64,000 nucleotides of DNA from Sva-07 sp963716095 (GCA_963716095.1 CAVQSV010000023.1:1-64000); one strand, 5' to 3'; positions 36,013 to 46,441 are shown, counted from the first letter of the stretch. Program-made: numbers and translations. The notes: generated by a model from the letters alone, not told the origin.

Positions 36013-37530
36013 TCAGCGGGCGTACTGGGTGACGGTGTCGGCGGCGTCGATCAGCCAGCCGGGGAAGATGCCGACCACGATCGTGAACGCCACGGCAACG
36101 GCGATCGCCACACCCGTGGAGAACGGAATGGACACCGTCGGAGCGTCGTCGGCCGGGTCGGCGGTCCACATCGTGATCATGATCCGCAGGTACAGGAACG
36201 CAGCGACGACGGCAGCGACCATCGCGATGATCGCAATGGCGTAGCTGTCGACCTCGACCGCGGCCTGGATGACACCGAACTTGGCGATGAAGCCGGTGGT
36301 GAACGGCACACCGGCCTGTGCGAGCAGGAACACGGTGAGCGCGAGTGCCAGCATCGGACGACGGCGGGCGAGGCCCGTGAACGAGTCGAGGCTGCTGTCG
36401 CCACCGGAGCTGCGTGCCACCACGGTGACCACGGCGAACGAACCGATCACCAGCACGGAGTACAGGATCAGGTACAGCACCACCGCCGGCATGCCGGGGC
36501 CGGGGTCGGCATCGCCGGCACCGTGGGCGGCTGCCTCGACACCGACGAGGATGAAGCCGGCGTGGCTGATCGACGAATAGGCCAGCATCCGCTTGACGTT
36601 CGTCTGCACGACCGCCAGGAACGAACCGACGAGCAGCGTCACGAGCGCCAGGCCCCAGATGATCGGACGCCAGTCGTCTCGGTAGAACGGCAGGGCGATC
36701 ACGAGCACCCGCAGCATCGCCACGAACGCAGCCGCCTTGCCGACCGACGCCATGAACGCGGTGACCGGCGTGGGCGCACCCTGGTACACGTCGGGCGCCC
36801 ACACGTGGAACGGCACCGCAGCGACCTTGAAACCGAGACCGACGATCAGCAGAGCGATACCGGCGAGCGCCAGCGATTCGTTGCCGAACGGATCGATGCC
36901 GTTCTGCAGGGCGGCGACCATCTCGGAGATGTTGGTGGTGCCGGTGGCGCCGTACACCAGCGCGATGCCGTACAGGAAGAACGCCGAGGCGAAGCCGCCG
37001 AGCACGAAGTACTTGAGGCCGGACTCGGCGCTCTCGCTGCTTCGCCGGTTGCTGGAGGCCAGCACGTACAGCGCCAGCGACAGTGTCTCGAGGCCGAGGA
37101 ACAGCACGATCAGGTCGTTGGCCGACGCCATCACGATGCCACCGATCGCCGCCACCAGGTAGAGCGCGTAGATCTCGGGGCCGTCGTTGGGGGTGTCGCG
37201 CAGGTATTCGTCGCTGATCATCGCCACGAGGATCACGCCGATGCAGATCGTGATCGTCATGAACATCGACAGCGTGTCGTACGCGATCACTCCGGCAACG
37301 AGGGTGCGGGGGCCGTCGTCGGTGATGTCGTCCCACTGGACCATCGCCAACACGCCGGCCGCGCCGGCGATCGTGGCGGTGGCGAAGGCGTAGAGCCCCT
37401 TCGGCCACTTCGGCGTCAGCGCACCGGCGAGCATCAGCACGAGCGTGCCGCCGAGCAGTGTGAGCATCGGCGAGAGGGCGAACCAGTTGACCTCGGGCCC
37501 GACGAAGGTGTCGACTTGCTGCAACATCAT
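36013..37530 (-). CDS. nuoN: NADH-quinone oxidoreductase subunit N
   Basis: 505 residues, about 14 membrane helices, an antiporter-like proton-pumping subunit of complex I. Diagnostic stretches are LIVGLGFKVAAVPFHVWAPD with the conserved Lys, RMLAYSSISHAGFILVG, and AGVPFTTGFIAKFGV. ATG 37530 overlaps the nuoM stop by four bases. It is the last gene of the nuo operon and faces a palindromic terminator. Confidence 0.97.
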   Translation of the reverse strand: MMLQQVDTFVGPEVNWFALSPMLTLLGGTLVLMLAGALTPKWPKGLYAFATATIAGAAGVLAMVQWDDITDDGPRTLVAGVIAYDTLSMFMTITICIGVILVAMISDEYLRDTPNDGPEIYALYLVAAIGGIVMASANDLIVLFLGLETLSLALYVLASSNRRSSESAESGLKYFVLGGFASAFFLYGIALVYGATGTTNISEMVAALQNGIDPFGNESLALAGIALLIVGLGFKVAAVPFHVWAPDVYQGAPTPVTAFMASVGKAAAFVAMLRVLVIALPFYRDDWRPIIWGLALVTLLVGSFLAVVQTNVKRMLAYSSISHAGFILVGVEAAAHGAGDADPGPGMPAVVLYLILYSVLVIGSFAVVTVVARSSGGDSSLDSFTGLARRRPMLALALTVFLLAQAGVPFTTGFIAKFGVIQAAVEVDSYAIAIIAMVAAVVAAFLYLRIMITMWTADPADDAPTVSIPFSTGVAIAVAVAFTIVVGIFPGWLIDAADTVTQYAR

Positions 37531-39146
37531 CCGTCTCCCTCCTCGTCGCCGTGCGGTTCCTCGTCGTCCGGTGCTTCGTCGTCCTGTGCTTCGTCGTCGG
37601 AGTGCTCACCGATCTGGATGGTGGGTTCGGGCTCGACGTAGTCGGTGTTGGCCTCGACACGGGTGATCAGGGCGTCGATGCTCGGCTCGATGCGATCGAG
37701 CACCGGCTTCGGGTACACGCCCATGAACACGATGAGGCCGAGGAACGGCAGCAGCACGAGGCCTTCCTTGACCCGGAGTTCGGGGAAGTTCTTGTTGTCC
37801 TCGTCGGGCTCGCCGTGGAACACCCGCTGGTAGGCCCAGAGCAGATACAGCGCAGCGAGGATCACGCCGACGGTGGCGACCACGGTCCACCACCGCGCGG
37901 TGAGGAACGAACCGGTGAGGATCAGGAACTCGCCGACGAAGCCGTTCAGGCCGGGCACACCGATCGACGACAGCATCACGACCATGAACCCGGCGGCGAA
38001 GATCGGCGCCACCTTCTGCAGGCCGTTGAGTTCGGCGATCGAGCGGGTGTGGCGACGCTCGTAGATCATGCCGACGAACAAGAACAGCGCGCCGGTCGAC
38101 ACACCGTGGTTGATCATCTGGATCACGCCGCCGGACATCGACTGCGTCGTGAAGGCGAAGGTACCGAGCACGATGAAGCCCATGTGGGCCACCGACGAGT
38201 AGGCCACGAGTCGCTTCAGATCGGTCTGCATCGTGGCGGCGATGGCGCCGTAGATGATGCCGACCACGGCGAGCGTGAGCCAGAGCGGTCGACTCCAGAA
38301 CGACGCCTCGGGGAACAGGTACACGCCGAAGCGCAGCAGACCGTACGTGCCGAGCTTGAGCATCACACCGGCCAACACCACCGAGCCGGCAGTGGGTGCC
38401 TGGGTGTGGGCGTCGGGCAGCCACGTGTGCACGGGCACGAGCGGCACCTTCACCGCGAACACGATCGCGAACGCGAAGAACAACCAGCGACCGGTGGACG
38501 CCGCGAAGTCGGCGCCTTCGGCGATCTCGACGAGGTCGAAGGTGGTGTAGCCGAGATCACGCGATGCGATCGCCACCGTGGCGATCAGCCCGACGAGCAT
38601 GAACGCGGAGCCGAGCATCGTGAACAGGAAGAACTTCGTGGCCGCGTAGACCCGGTTCTCGTAGCCCCACCCGGCGATGAGGAAGTACATCGGCACGAGG
38701 ACGATCTCGAAGAAGATGAAGAAGACGAACAGGTCGAGGCTGAGGAAGCTGCCCATCACGCCGGCCTGCAGCAGCAGCAGCCAGGCGAGGTACGGCTTCT
38801 CGTCGTGCTTGGCGTCGATGCCGAAGATGGCGAGCGGGAACAACAGGGCCGTCAGCACCACGAGGAACAGCGAGATGCCGTCGACGCCGAGATGCCACGA
38901 GATGCCCCACGGCTCGATCCAGGTGTGCTTCGACACGAACTGGAAGCCGGCGTCGCCGGTCTCGAACGATGCCATCAGCCACACCGACATCGCCAGGGTG
39001 CCCACGGTGGACATCAGCGCAATGGCCTTGGGGATCTCGGGGCGCGACTTCGGCACGAGTGCCACCAGCAGCGCGCCGACGACCGGCACGAGGATCAGTG
39101 CGGTGAGGATCGGGAACCCGATGGTTCCAGTGTCAGCGGCCAACAT
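37527..39146 (-). CDS. nuoM: NADH-quinone oxidoreductase subunit M
   Basis: 539 residues from ATG 39146 (MLAADTGTIGF), which overlaps the nuoL stop (TGATG). Antiporter-like motifs are FAIVFAVKVPLVPVHTWLPDAH, LVAYSSVAHMGFIVLG and GVPGLNGFVGEFLIL. The conserved Glu in FFIFFEIVLVPMYFLI is present. The C-terminus has an unusual acidic tail of about 30 residues (GEHSDDEAQDDEAPDDEE). It forms one proton channel of complex I. Confidence 0.97.
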   Translation of the reverse strand: MLAADTGTIGFPILTALILVPVVGALLVALVPKSRPEIPKAIALMSTVGTLAMSVWLMASFETGDAGFQFVSKHTWIEPWGISWHLGVDGISLFLVVLTALLFPLAIFGIDAKHDEKPYLAWLLLLQAGVMGSFLSLDLFVFFIFFEIVLVPMYFLIAGWGYENRVYAATKFFLFTMLGSAFMLVGLIATVAIASRDLGYTTFDLVEIAEGADFAASTGRWLFFAFAIVFAVKVPLVPVHTWLPDAHTQAPTAGSVVLAGVMLKLGTYGLLRFGVYLFPEASFWSRPLWLTLAVVGIIYGAIAATMQTDLKRLVAYSSVAHMGFIVLGTFAFTTQSMSGGVIQMINHGVSTGALFLFVGMIYERRHTRSIAELNGLQKVAPIFAAGFMVVMLSSIGVPGLNGFVGEFLILTGSFLTARWWTVVATVGVILAALYLLWAYQRVFHGEPDEDNKNFPELRVKEGLVLLPFLGLIVFMGVYPKPVLDRIEPSIDALITRVEANTDYVEPEPTIQIGEHSDDEAQDDEAPDDEEPHGDEEGDG

Positions 39147-41119
39147 CACAGGATCCCTCGAATCACGACGAACCACCCGAGCAGCAGCACCACACCGATG
39201 CCGATGATCCCCGCGTACTGGCGCACGTAGCCGGTCTGACCCTTGCGCGCCTCGGTGGCGGTCTCCTTGACCGCGACACCGACACCGTTGACGGCACCGT
39301 CGACGACCTTGGCGTCGAAGTCGGTCACCGCCTGGAACCCTTCACGACCTGGCTTGCCCATGAACCATGAGATCGCAGCGTCGTAGTACCAGCCGTTCGC
39401 GAACAGCGTGGGCTCCCACGGCTTGATCCGCTTGCGCTCGTACACCACCCAGGCGAGCGTGATACCGATCAACGCGGCAACGATGGCGACCAGCGCCAGG
39501 AGTTCCTTGTTCTGGTAGGCCCAGCCGTCCTTGATCGACGCCTCGCCGAACTCGACGACGGGATGCAGCCACTCCTCGAGCCGGAGCTGCGTGCCGCTCG
39601 GGATGCCCCTGAAACCCGGCAGGTTGATGATGCCGCCGAGTGCAGCAATGCCTGCGAGGACGACCAGGGGGATCCACATGATCGGTGGTGACTCGTGCGG
39701 CTTGAACTCGCCGTGGGCGTCGTGGGTCTCGATCGGCTCTTCGCCTTCGGCCGGCTCGGGCGCTTCGGCCTCGTTGGCGGCGCTGGTCCACTTCGCTTCG
39801 CCGAAGAACACCATGATCACCTGACGAGTCATGTAGAACGCCGTGAGCACAGCGGTGATGAGGCCGATGGCGTACAGCGGAACGCTGTCGGCGAGCGTGA
39901 ACAGCAGGATCTCGTCCTTCGACCAGAACCCGGAGAACGGCGGCACACCGGCAATGGCCAGCCAGCCGACGATGAACGTGGCGGCGGTGATCGGCATGAA
40001 CTTGCGCAGGGCGCCCATCATGCGCATGTCCTGCTCGCCGTTCATGCCGTGGATGACCGAGCCGGCGCCCAGGAACAGCAACGCCTTGAATGCGGCATGG
40101 GTGACCATGTGGAAGATCGCCGCCACATAGGCACCACTGCCGACGGCCAGCATCATGTAGCCGATCTGCGAGACCGTCGAGTAGGCGAGCACCTTCTTGA
40201 TGTCGTTCTGGGCCAAGGCGATCGTCGCTGCGAACAGGGCGGTGATCGCACCGACCCAGGCAATGGTGGTCGGGACCCAGTCGTACGACGCAGCGATCAC
40301 CGGGTTGATCCGCGTCAGCAGGAACACACCGCCGGTGACCATCGTGGCGGCGTGGATCAGCGCGGACACGGGGGTCGGGCCCTCCATGGCGTCGGGCAGC
40401 CAGATGTAGAGCGGCAGCTGTGCGCTCTTGCCGGCCGCACCGAGCAGGAGCAGCATGGCGATCGCCGATGCGGTGGTCGCTGCGAGTTCGCCGGTCTCGG
40501 CGCTCTCGTTGATCACGCTGTACGAGATCGACCCGACGGCCGAGAACGCCAGGAACATCGCCAGCATGACGCCCCAGTCACCGACGCGGTTGGTGACGAA
40601 GGCCTTCTTGCCGGCGGTGGCCGCCGACTCGCGGGTGTGCCAGAACGCGATCAGCAGGTACGAACAGGTGCCGACGCCCTCCCAGCCGAGGAAGGTCACC
40701 AGCAGGTTCTCGCCGAGCACCAGGATCGTCATCGAGAAGACGAACAGGTTGAGGTAGAGGAAGAACTTGGAGAACTTCGGATCGCCGTGCATGTAGCCGA
40801 CGGCGAACATGTGGATCAGCCCGGCGATGAACGTGACGAACAGACACATCGCGATCGACAACGGATCGGCGAGGAACGCCATGTCGATCTGCAGGGTTCC
40901 GACCGGCACCCACGAGAACAGCGTGACGACGGTGTTGCGGTCCTCCTCGGGCCGGCCGACCAGGTCGAGGTAGATCGCCGCCGAGACGATGAACGACGCG
41001 AACACCATCGCCGTTGCGAGGTATCCGGCCTTGGGGTCGCCGAGACGACGCCCGAACAGCAGGATCAGGAAGAATCCGGCCAGTGGGAAGGCAGGGATCA
41101 ACCACACGAGGTCAGCCAT
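39146..41119 (-). CDS. nuoL: NADH-quinone oxidoreductase subunit L
   Basis: 657 residues, about 16 helices, the distal antiporter-like subunit with the long lateral helix. Motifs include LGWEGVGTCSYLLIAFW, GKSAQLPLYIWLPDAMEGPTPVSALIHAATMV in parts, KKVLAYSTVSQIGYM and GVPPFSGFWSKDEIL. A charged loop (residues about 470-500, EAEAPEPAEGEEPIE) separates the core from the C-terminal helices. ATG 41119 lies 4 bp after nuoK. Confidence 0.97.
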   Translation of the reverse strand: MADLVWLIPAFPLAGFFLILLFGRRLGDPKAGYLATAMVFASFIVSAAIYLDLVGRPEEDRNTVVTLFSWVPVGTLQIDMAFLADPLSIAMCLFVTFIAGLIHMFAVGYMHGDPKFSKFFLYLNLFVFSMTILVLGENLLVTFLGWEGVGTCSYLLIAFWHTRESAATAGKKAFVTNRVGDWGVMLAMFLAFSAVGSISYSVINESAETGELAATTASAIAMLLLLGAAGKSAQLPLYIWLPDAMEGPTPVSALIHAATMVTGGVFLLTRINPVIAASYDWVPTTIAWVGAITALFAATIALAQNDIKKVLAYSTVSQIGYMMLAVGSGAYVAAIFHMVTHAAFKALLFLGAGSVIHGMNGEQDMRMMGALRKFMPITAATFIVGWLAIAGVPPFSGFWSKDEILLFTLADSVPLYAIGLITAVLTAFYMTRQVIMVFFGEAKWTSAANEAEAPEPAEGEEPIETHDAHGEFKPHESPPIMWIPLVVLAGIAALGGIINLPGFRGIPSGTQLRLEEWLHPVVEFGEASIKDGWAYQNKELLALVAIVAALIGITLAWVVYERKRIKPWEPTLFANGWYYDAAISWFMGKPGREGFQAVTDFDAKVVDGAVNGVGVAVKETATEARKGQTGYVRQYAGIIGIGVVLLLGWFVVIRGIL

Positions 41120-41123
41120 GGCG

Positions 41124-41435
41124 TCAGCCCTTCAGTTCCGCGAGGTCGTCGGCGGTGGCGCCGGGGCGGCGGCGCAGGATCGAAACGAGGATGCCGAGGC
41201 CGACCACGACTTCGGCGGCGGCCACCACCATCACGAAGAACACGGCGGTCTGGCCGTTGATGTCACCGAGCTGTGTGGCAAGTGCGACGAAGGTGAGGTT
41301 GGCGGCGTTGAGCATCAGCTCGATGCACATGAACATGATCAGCGGGTTGCGCCGCACCAGCAGGCCGAACGCGCCGATGGCGAACAACATCGCCGCCAAC
41401 AGCAAGTAGTACGAGGTCGAGATCACCGCGATCAT
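41124..41435 (-). CDS. nuoK: NADH-quinone oxidoreductase subunit K
   Basis: 103 residues and three helices. It has the conserved membrane Glu residues in FMCIELMLNAANLTF and VVAAAEVVVGLGI, which lie on the proton path. ATG 41435 overlaps the nuoJ stop (ATGA). Confidence 0.97.
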   Translation of the reverse strand: MIAVISTSYYLLLAAMLFAIGAFGLLVRRNPLIMFMCIELMLNAANLTFVALATQLGDINGQTAVFFVMVVAAAEVVVGLGILVSILRRRPGATADDLAELKG

Positions 41436-42025
41436 GCGTCGCTGCTCTCGGTCTCGGTGTTGGCCTCGCCAGCGGTGGGGCGCGGCCACTTGCGGGTGAG
41501 CAGCACAGTGCCGGCGACAGCCACGATCAACAGCACCGAGGTGAGCTGAAATGCGAACACGTGGTCGCCGTACAGGTTCCGGGCGAGCTGTTGGATGTTG
41601 GCGTCGTTGTTGGCGGTCTCGGTGGCCACGTCGATGCCGGACCCCGGGTTGATCGTGAGGTTGTCCTCTGCACGAACGATGGCAGCTCCGAGCAGACCGA
41701 CGAGGCCCAGGCCCATGATCGCGGCGAGCGGCCGCTGGATCGGGATCGGTTCGATCGACAGGTCGATCGACTCGTCGACGCCGAGCAGCATGATCACGAA
41801 CAAGAAGAGCACGACAATTGCGCCGGCGTACACGATCACCTGCACCGCTGCGAGGAAGTGAGCTTCCATGGCCACGAACTGCACCGCCACCCCGAACAGG
41901 GTGAGCACCAGGCCGAGCGCAGCATGCACCGGGTTCTTCAGGATGATCACGCCGATCGCCCCGCCGAGAATCATCACCGCCGCTGAGAAGAAGACGACGT
42001 ATTCGAGGAATGTGGCGTCGCTCAC
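41432..42025 (-). CDS. nuoJ: NADH-quinone oxidoreductase subunit J
   Basis: 197 residues with five predicted helices. NuoJ landmarks are VIILKNPVHAALGLVLTLFGVA, the conserved AVQVIVYAGAIVVLFLFVIMLL helix with its pi-bulge region, and a final helix VLLIVAVAGTVLLTRKW. The stretch between helices 4 and 5 (about 50 residues, NPGSGIDVATETANN) is extracytoplasmic. The start overlaps the nuoI stop. Confidence 0.96.
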   Translation of the reverse strand: MSDATFLEYVVFFSAAVMILGGAIGVIILKNPVHAALGLVLTLFGVAVQFVAMEAHFLAAVQVIVYAGAIVVLFLFVIMLLGVDESIDLSIEPIPIQRPLAAIMGLGLVGLLGAAIVRAEDNLTINPGSGIDVATETANNDANIQQLARNLYGDHVFAFQLTSVLLIVAVAGTVLLTRKWPRPTAGEANTETESSDA

Positions 42026-42714
42026 CGCTCGATCCTCCGGACGGTCTTGTCGCGGGCGGACGCGTCACGCACGTCCTGGGTCGGCTCGGGCTCGCGTACG
42101 CCGTAACCGAGCTCGCCGCTCCAACCGACCTGCCCCTCGAAGGTGGCGTCACCCGACGGTGAGGTGGCGCGCATCCAACCGCTGGTGAGCAGGTCGTCGC
42201 CCTCGCGCCAGTCCTCCCACGGCATCTTCTTCGGCTTGCCGTCGTCGTCGACGAGGAGTTCGTTCTTGGTGTAGATCGCGTCCTGGCGGTTCGTGAACGA
42301 GAACTCGAACAGCTTCGACTCGGTGATCGCTTCGGTCGGGCACGCCTCGACGCACAGGTCGCAGTGGATGCAACGCAGATAGTTGATCTCGTAGATCCAA
42401 CCGAACCGTTCGCCGGGCGACGTCGGGTCCACCGGGTCGTTGTCGGCGCCGCGCACGTGGATGCAGTCGGCCGGGCACACGCCCGCGCACAGCTCACAAC
42501 CGATGCACTTCTCCATGCCGTCCTCGTACCGGTTGAGCACGTGGCGGCCGTGGAGGCGTTCGGGTCGAGCAAGCTTCTCGTCGTGCTCGACGTCGCGAGC
42601 GTCGTCGTGCTTCTTCTTCGCCCGGCGACCACCGGAGTACTCGGTGGTGACTCGTTTGCCGCCGAAGAGGCGGTGCTGGCGGATCGTGACGCCGAAGCCC
42701 TCGAGGTAGCCCAT
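42022..42714 (-). CDS. nuoI: NADH-quinone oxidoreductase subunit I
   Basis: 230 residues from ATG 42714 (MGYLEGFGVTIRQH). Two [4Fe-4S] motifs, CIGCELCAGVCP and CIHCDLCVEACP, carry clusters N6a and N6b that pass electrons to NuoB. The C-terminal extension (about 70 residues after the second cluster) is common in actinobacterial NuoI. The start overlaps the nuoH stop by one base. Confidence 0.97.
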   Translation of the reverse strand: MGYLEGFGVTIRQHRLFGGKRVTTEYSGGRRAKKKHDDARDVEHDEKLARPERLHGRHVLNRYEDGMEKCIGCELCAGVCPADCIHVRGADNDPVDPTSPGERFGWIYEINYLRCIHCDLCVEACPTEAITESKLFEFSFTNRQDAIYTKNELLVDDDGKPKKMPWEDWREGDDLLTSGWMRATSPSGDATFEGQVGWSGELGYGVREPEPTQDVRDASARDKTVRRIER

Positions 42715-43943
42715 CAGACGTTCACTCCCTTGCGTGTGTTCTCGGCATCGTTCGCGGCAACCCGGTTCCGGGCGCTGACCTTCAGTGCCGCAGTGAACAG
42801 TGCCACAGCCACGGCGGCCACCCCGAACGAGATCAACACGACTCGGACGCTGTCGCCGAACTCGCCGTCGGGCGAGAACTCGCGCAGCGCAGCGAGCAGC
42901 AGGAACCACCCGAGTGCAATCGGGATCAGGATCTTCCAGCCGAAGTCCATCAGCTGGTCGTAGCGAAGTCGTGGCAGCGTGGCCCGCAGCCAGACGTACA
43001 GGTACAAGAACCCCATCAGCTTCACGAAGAACCAGAGCGTTCCTTCGATCGCACCAGGGATCAGCGGGATGTCGAACAGCCCCTGCGGTCCACCGAAGAA
43101 CAGCGTGACCATCACGGCGCTCATCGTGACCACGCCCATGAACTCGGCAAGGAAGAACAGTGCGAAGCGAATACCGGAGTACTCGGTGTTGAAGCCGCCG
43201 ACGAGCTCCTGTTCGGCTTCGACGAGGTCGAAGGGAGGCCGGTTGAGTTCAGCGGTCGTTGCGATCAGGAAGATCACGAACGGCACGAGGCCGGTCGAGA
43301 TGACGTTCCAGTCGACGAAGCTGTCCTGGCGGGCGACGATGCCCGCTGTCGACAGGGTTCCCGACGACAGCAGCACCGCGGCGAGGCTGAGACCGAGCGC
43401 TGCTTCGTAGGAGATCATCTGCGCCGAGGCGCGCACCGAGCCGAGCAGCGGGTACTTCGAACCACTGGACCATCCGGCGAGCATGATGCCGTAGACGGCG
43501 ATGCCCGACAGGGCGAGCACGATCAAGATGCCCATCGGTGGATCGGCGAGCTGCGCGCGAGTGGTCTCGCCGAAGATCTCGATGGTGCCGTCGCGACCAT
43601 CGGAGTAGTCGCCGCCGAGCGGTATGACCGACCAGATCAGAAAGCCGGGCACGAACGACAGGAACGGTGCCAGACGGAACACGATGCGGTCGGCGCGGGT
43701 CGGCAGGAGGTCTTCTTTGAAGAACGCCTTGATGCCATCGGCCAGACTCTGCAGGATCCCCCACGGACCGGCCTTGTTCGGCCCGACGCGGTTGTGCATG
43801 CCCGACACGACCTTGCGTTCGTACCAGATCATCAGCATCGTCGACACGAGGCCGAGCACGAAGATGATCGCCACCTTCCCGATGACGATCAGCAGCGGCG
43901 TCCACAGCAGTCCGCCTTCGAGCAACGGGTCGAGCGCGAACAT
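42714..43943 (-). CDS. nuoH: NADH-quinone oxidoreductase subunit H
   Basis: 409 residues and eight core helices, the subunit forming the quinone entry with NuoB and NuoD. Conserved pieces are YERKVVSGMHNRVGPNKAGPWG, DGIKAFFKEDLLP, AELNRPPFDLVEAEQELVGGF (acidic loop) and RATLPRLRYDQLMDFGWK. ATG 43943 overlaps the nuoG stop. Confidence 0.97.
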   Translation of the reverse strand: MFALDPLLEGGLLWTPLLIVIGKVAIIFVLGLVSTMLMIWYERKVVSGMHNRVGPNKAGPWGILQSLADGIKAFFKEDLLPTRADRIVFRLAPFLSFVPGFLIWSVIPLGGDYSDGRDGTIEIFGETTRAQLADPPMGILIVLALSGIAVYGIMLAGWSSGSKYPLLGSVRASAQMISYEAALGLSLAAVLLSSGTLSTAGIVARQDSFVDWNVISTGLVPFVIFLIATTAELNRPPFDLVEAEQELVGGFNTEYSGIRFALFFLAEFMGVVTMSAVMVTLFFGGPQGLFDIPLIPGAIEGTLWFFVKLMGFLYLYVWLRATLPRLRYDQLMDFGWKILIPIALGWFLLLAALREFSPDGEFGDSVRVVLISFGVAAVAVALFTAALKVSARNRVAANDAENTRKGVNV

Positions 43944-46441
43944 CAGACGCGCTCGATCCGGATGTCGGTGGTCGCGGCTGCGCCATCGACGATGTCTTCG
44001 ATCGTGCCGCCACCCTGATTGAACGGCGACCAGGCAACACCGCGGGGCACGCGAGCATTCGCCGTGATCGGCAGCACGCTGGCCGCCTTGGCGCTGACGA
44101 CCTTGACGTCATCGCCTTCGGCGACGCCGAGGCTGTCGAGATCGAGCGGATGCACGTGCAGCGCCGAGCCGGGCGCGAGATTGACCAGCGACCGTGACAT
44201 CTGGGTTCCGACTGCTCGGTCGTACAACTTGCGACTCACCACCAACCGATAGTCATAGCTGTTCCGGCCCGGTGCGGAGAAAGACACGGGCGGCAGCGTC
44301 GAGGAATCAGCGGTGGTGAGTACCCCGTCGACGGCGTCGCCGAGTGCCTCGGCGCTGACCGACGCAAACGCTGGGACGGTCGATGCGATCAGTTCGGTGA
44401 CGTCCTCGACGGTCGAGACGCCGCGCAGCGGATGCTCGGCACCGAACGACCGATCGCCGATCATCAGGCCGAGCTCGACGGCGATCATCCAGTCGGGCCG
44501 GCTGGTTCCGGTGGCGGTGACCTGCTGGCCGAGCGTGGTGACGCGACCTTCGAGGTTGGTGGTGGTGCCGGCCTTCTCGCCGTAGGCCGATGCGGCGAGC
44601 ACCACGTCGGCGTGCTGCGTGGACTCGCACGGGAACGTGTCGATCGCCAGCACGCGACGGGCGCCGGCGATCGCACGACGTGCGAGGTCGGCGTCGGGAC
44701 AGTCGTTGATCGGATCGGCACCCAGCAGCACGAGGAGTTCGAGCTTGCCGTCGGCCGCGGCGCGCAGCGTGGCGAGGCCATCGTGGTCGGCGTCGGCTGG
44801 CGCCATCCCGAGTGTCAGTGCACCGACGACGTTGCCGCGGCGCAGCGCTGGGAGCACTGTGGCATCCGGGCAGCCGTCGAGCAACGTCTGCAACGCCGCC
44901 ACGGTTGCGTCGGCGGACTCGGCCAGGTTCGGCCGACCGGCGACGATCACGACGTCGCCGCTGGCGAGCTGTTCGGCGATCGCTGGATCTTCGAGTGCCT
45001 GGGCGGTGGCGTCCTGCTGGGCGCCTGGCTCGTAGCGCAGCGACTTCCATGCGTAGGGCGACATGCCGGTGTCGACGGTGGAGAACTCGACGATGCGGGT
45101 GCGCTGCTTCTCGGCCGCGTCGCGAAGACGCAGGTACAGCACGGGCAGCTCTTCTTTGAGGTCCGGCCCGAGCAGGATCACGGTCGCTGCGTTTGCGGCG
45201 TCGTCGATCGTGGCGCGATCGAGGCCGAGGATCTCGGCGGGCAGGCCGTCGCCGAGCTGGGCGTCGCGACGGGTGATGCCGATCGAGTCGGCAAGCTGCG
45301 CCCAGGCGAACACGTCTTCGTTCGATCCGCGAGCACCGCCGAGCAGCCCGATGCTGTCTGCGCCGCCGGCAGCCAACGAGTCGGTGATCAACGACGCAGC
45401 GGCGCGCAGCGCAGCGCTCCAGCCCGTCGACGCCAACCCGGTGTCGGTCTTGACGAGTGGGCCGGTGAGGCGATGGTCGGAGTTGACGGCCTCGAAGTTG
45501 AACCGGCCGCGATCGCAGAGCCAGCCCCAGTTGACCGGGTCGGAGTCGACACCCTGATAGCGCAGGAGTTCGTCGCGGCTCGACTGGATGACCGTGCGGC
45601 ACCCGACCGAGCAGGTGGTGCACGTGGACTCGCGCTGGGCGAGATCCCAGGGACGCGCCTTGAATCGGTACGGCTTCGCGGTGAGCGCGCCGACCGGACA
45701 GATCTGCACGGTGTTGCCCGAGAAGTACGACACGAATGGTTCGTCGGGGAACGTCATCACCTGGGTGTCGTTGCCCCGGCTGATGAAGTGGATCAACTTG
45801 TCGCCGGCGACCTCGTCGGCAAAGCGGGTGCAGCGATCACAGAGGATGCAGCGTTCGCGATCGAGGTAGACGAGATCGCTGATCGGGATCGGCTTCTCGT
45901 AGTGACGCTTCTCTTCGACGTAGCGCGACTCGCCGGGGCCGTGGCTGAAGGCCTGGTCCTGCAGCGGGCACTCGCCACCCTTGTCGCACACGGGGCAGTC
46001 GAGCGGATGGTTGGCGAGCAGCAGCTCGAGCATGCCCTCCTGGGCGCGCTTCACTGGTTCGGTGTCGGTGCGGACCACCTGGCCGTCGGCGACCGGGGTC
46101 ATGCACGACACGACCATCATCGGCCCACGGGGGCCTTCGACCTCGACCATGCACTGGCGGCACATACCGACCGGTGACATGCGTGGGTGGTAGCAGAAGT
46201 GTGGGACGTACTGGTCGGCGCCCAAGGCTGCGGCGATCACCATGTCGCCCTTGCGGGCGGGCACGTCGCGCCCGTTGATGGACAGCGTCACTGCGTTGGG
46301 ATCGGGCTCGGGTTCGGGGGCTGCGTCCTCGCGCGCCTCTTCGGCGGCTGCGTCCTCGTGCGCCGTTTCGGCGTCGGCGATCACTTCATCGGTCAGCACA
46401 TCGGCATCGGGTGTCGGTGTGTCGATGTTGTCGTCGCTCAC
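43943..46441 (-). CDS. nuoG: NADH-quinone oxidoreductase subunit G
   Basis: 832 residues. An acidic N-terminal extension (residues 1-48, many Asp/Glu) precedes the [2Fe-2S] domain (HFCYHP, MCRQCMVEVEG). Next come the His/Cys motif HPLDCPVCDKGGECPLQ for N5, CILCDRCTRFADE with ICPVGALT for N4, and CTTCSVGC plus a later Cys for the extra cluster N7. The molybdopterin-like body has lost catalytic function, as usual. The start overlaps nuoF by four bases. Confidence 0.96.
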   Translation of the reverse strand: MSDDNIDTPTPDADVLTDEVIADAETAHEDAAAEEAREDAAPEPEPDPNAVTLSINGRDVPARKGDMVIAAALGADQYVPHFCYHPRMSPVGMCRQCMVEVEGPRGPMMVVSCMTPVADGQVVRTDTEPVKRAQEGMLELLLANHPLDCPVCDKGGECPLQDQAFSHGPGESRYVEEKRHYEKPIPISDLVYLDRERCILCDRCTRFADEVAGDKLIHFISRGNDTQVMTFPDEPFVSYFSGNTVQICPVGALTAKPYRFKARPWDLAQRESTCTTCSVGCRTVIQSSRDELLRYQGVDSDPVNWGWLCDRGRFNFEAVNSDHRLTGPLVKTDTGLASTGWSAALRAAASLITDSLAAGGADSIGLLGGARGSNEDVFAWAQLADSIGITRRDAQLGDGLPAEILGLDRATIDDAANAATVILLGPDLKEELPVLYLRLRDAAEKQRTRIVEFSTVDTGMSPYAWKSLRYEPGAQQDATAQALEDPAIAEQLASGDVVIVAGRPNLAESADATVAALQTLLDGCPDATVLPALRRGNVVGALTLGMAPADADHDGLATLRAAADGKLELLVLLGADPINDCPDADLARRAIAGARRVLAIDTFPCESTQHADVVLAASAYGEKAGTTTNLEGRVTTLGQQVTATGTSRPDWMIAVELGLMIGDRSFGAEHPLRGVSTVEDVTELIASTVPAFASVSAEALGDAVDGVLTTADSSTLPPVSFSAPGRNSYDYRLVVSRKLYDRAVGTQMSRSLVNLAPGSALHVHPLDLDSLGVAEGDDVKVVSAKAASVLPITANARVPRGVAWSPFNQGGGTIEDIVDGAAATTDIRIERV

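Noticed and set aside
37551..39230. A plus-strand frame of 559 codons opposite nuoM
   Set aside because: It is His/Gln/Glu-rich shadow coding opposite an intact nuoM with all expected motifs.
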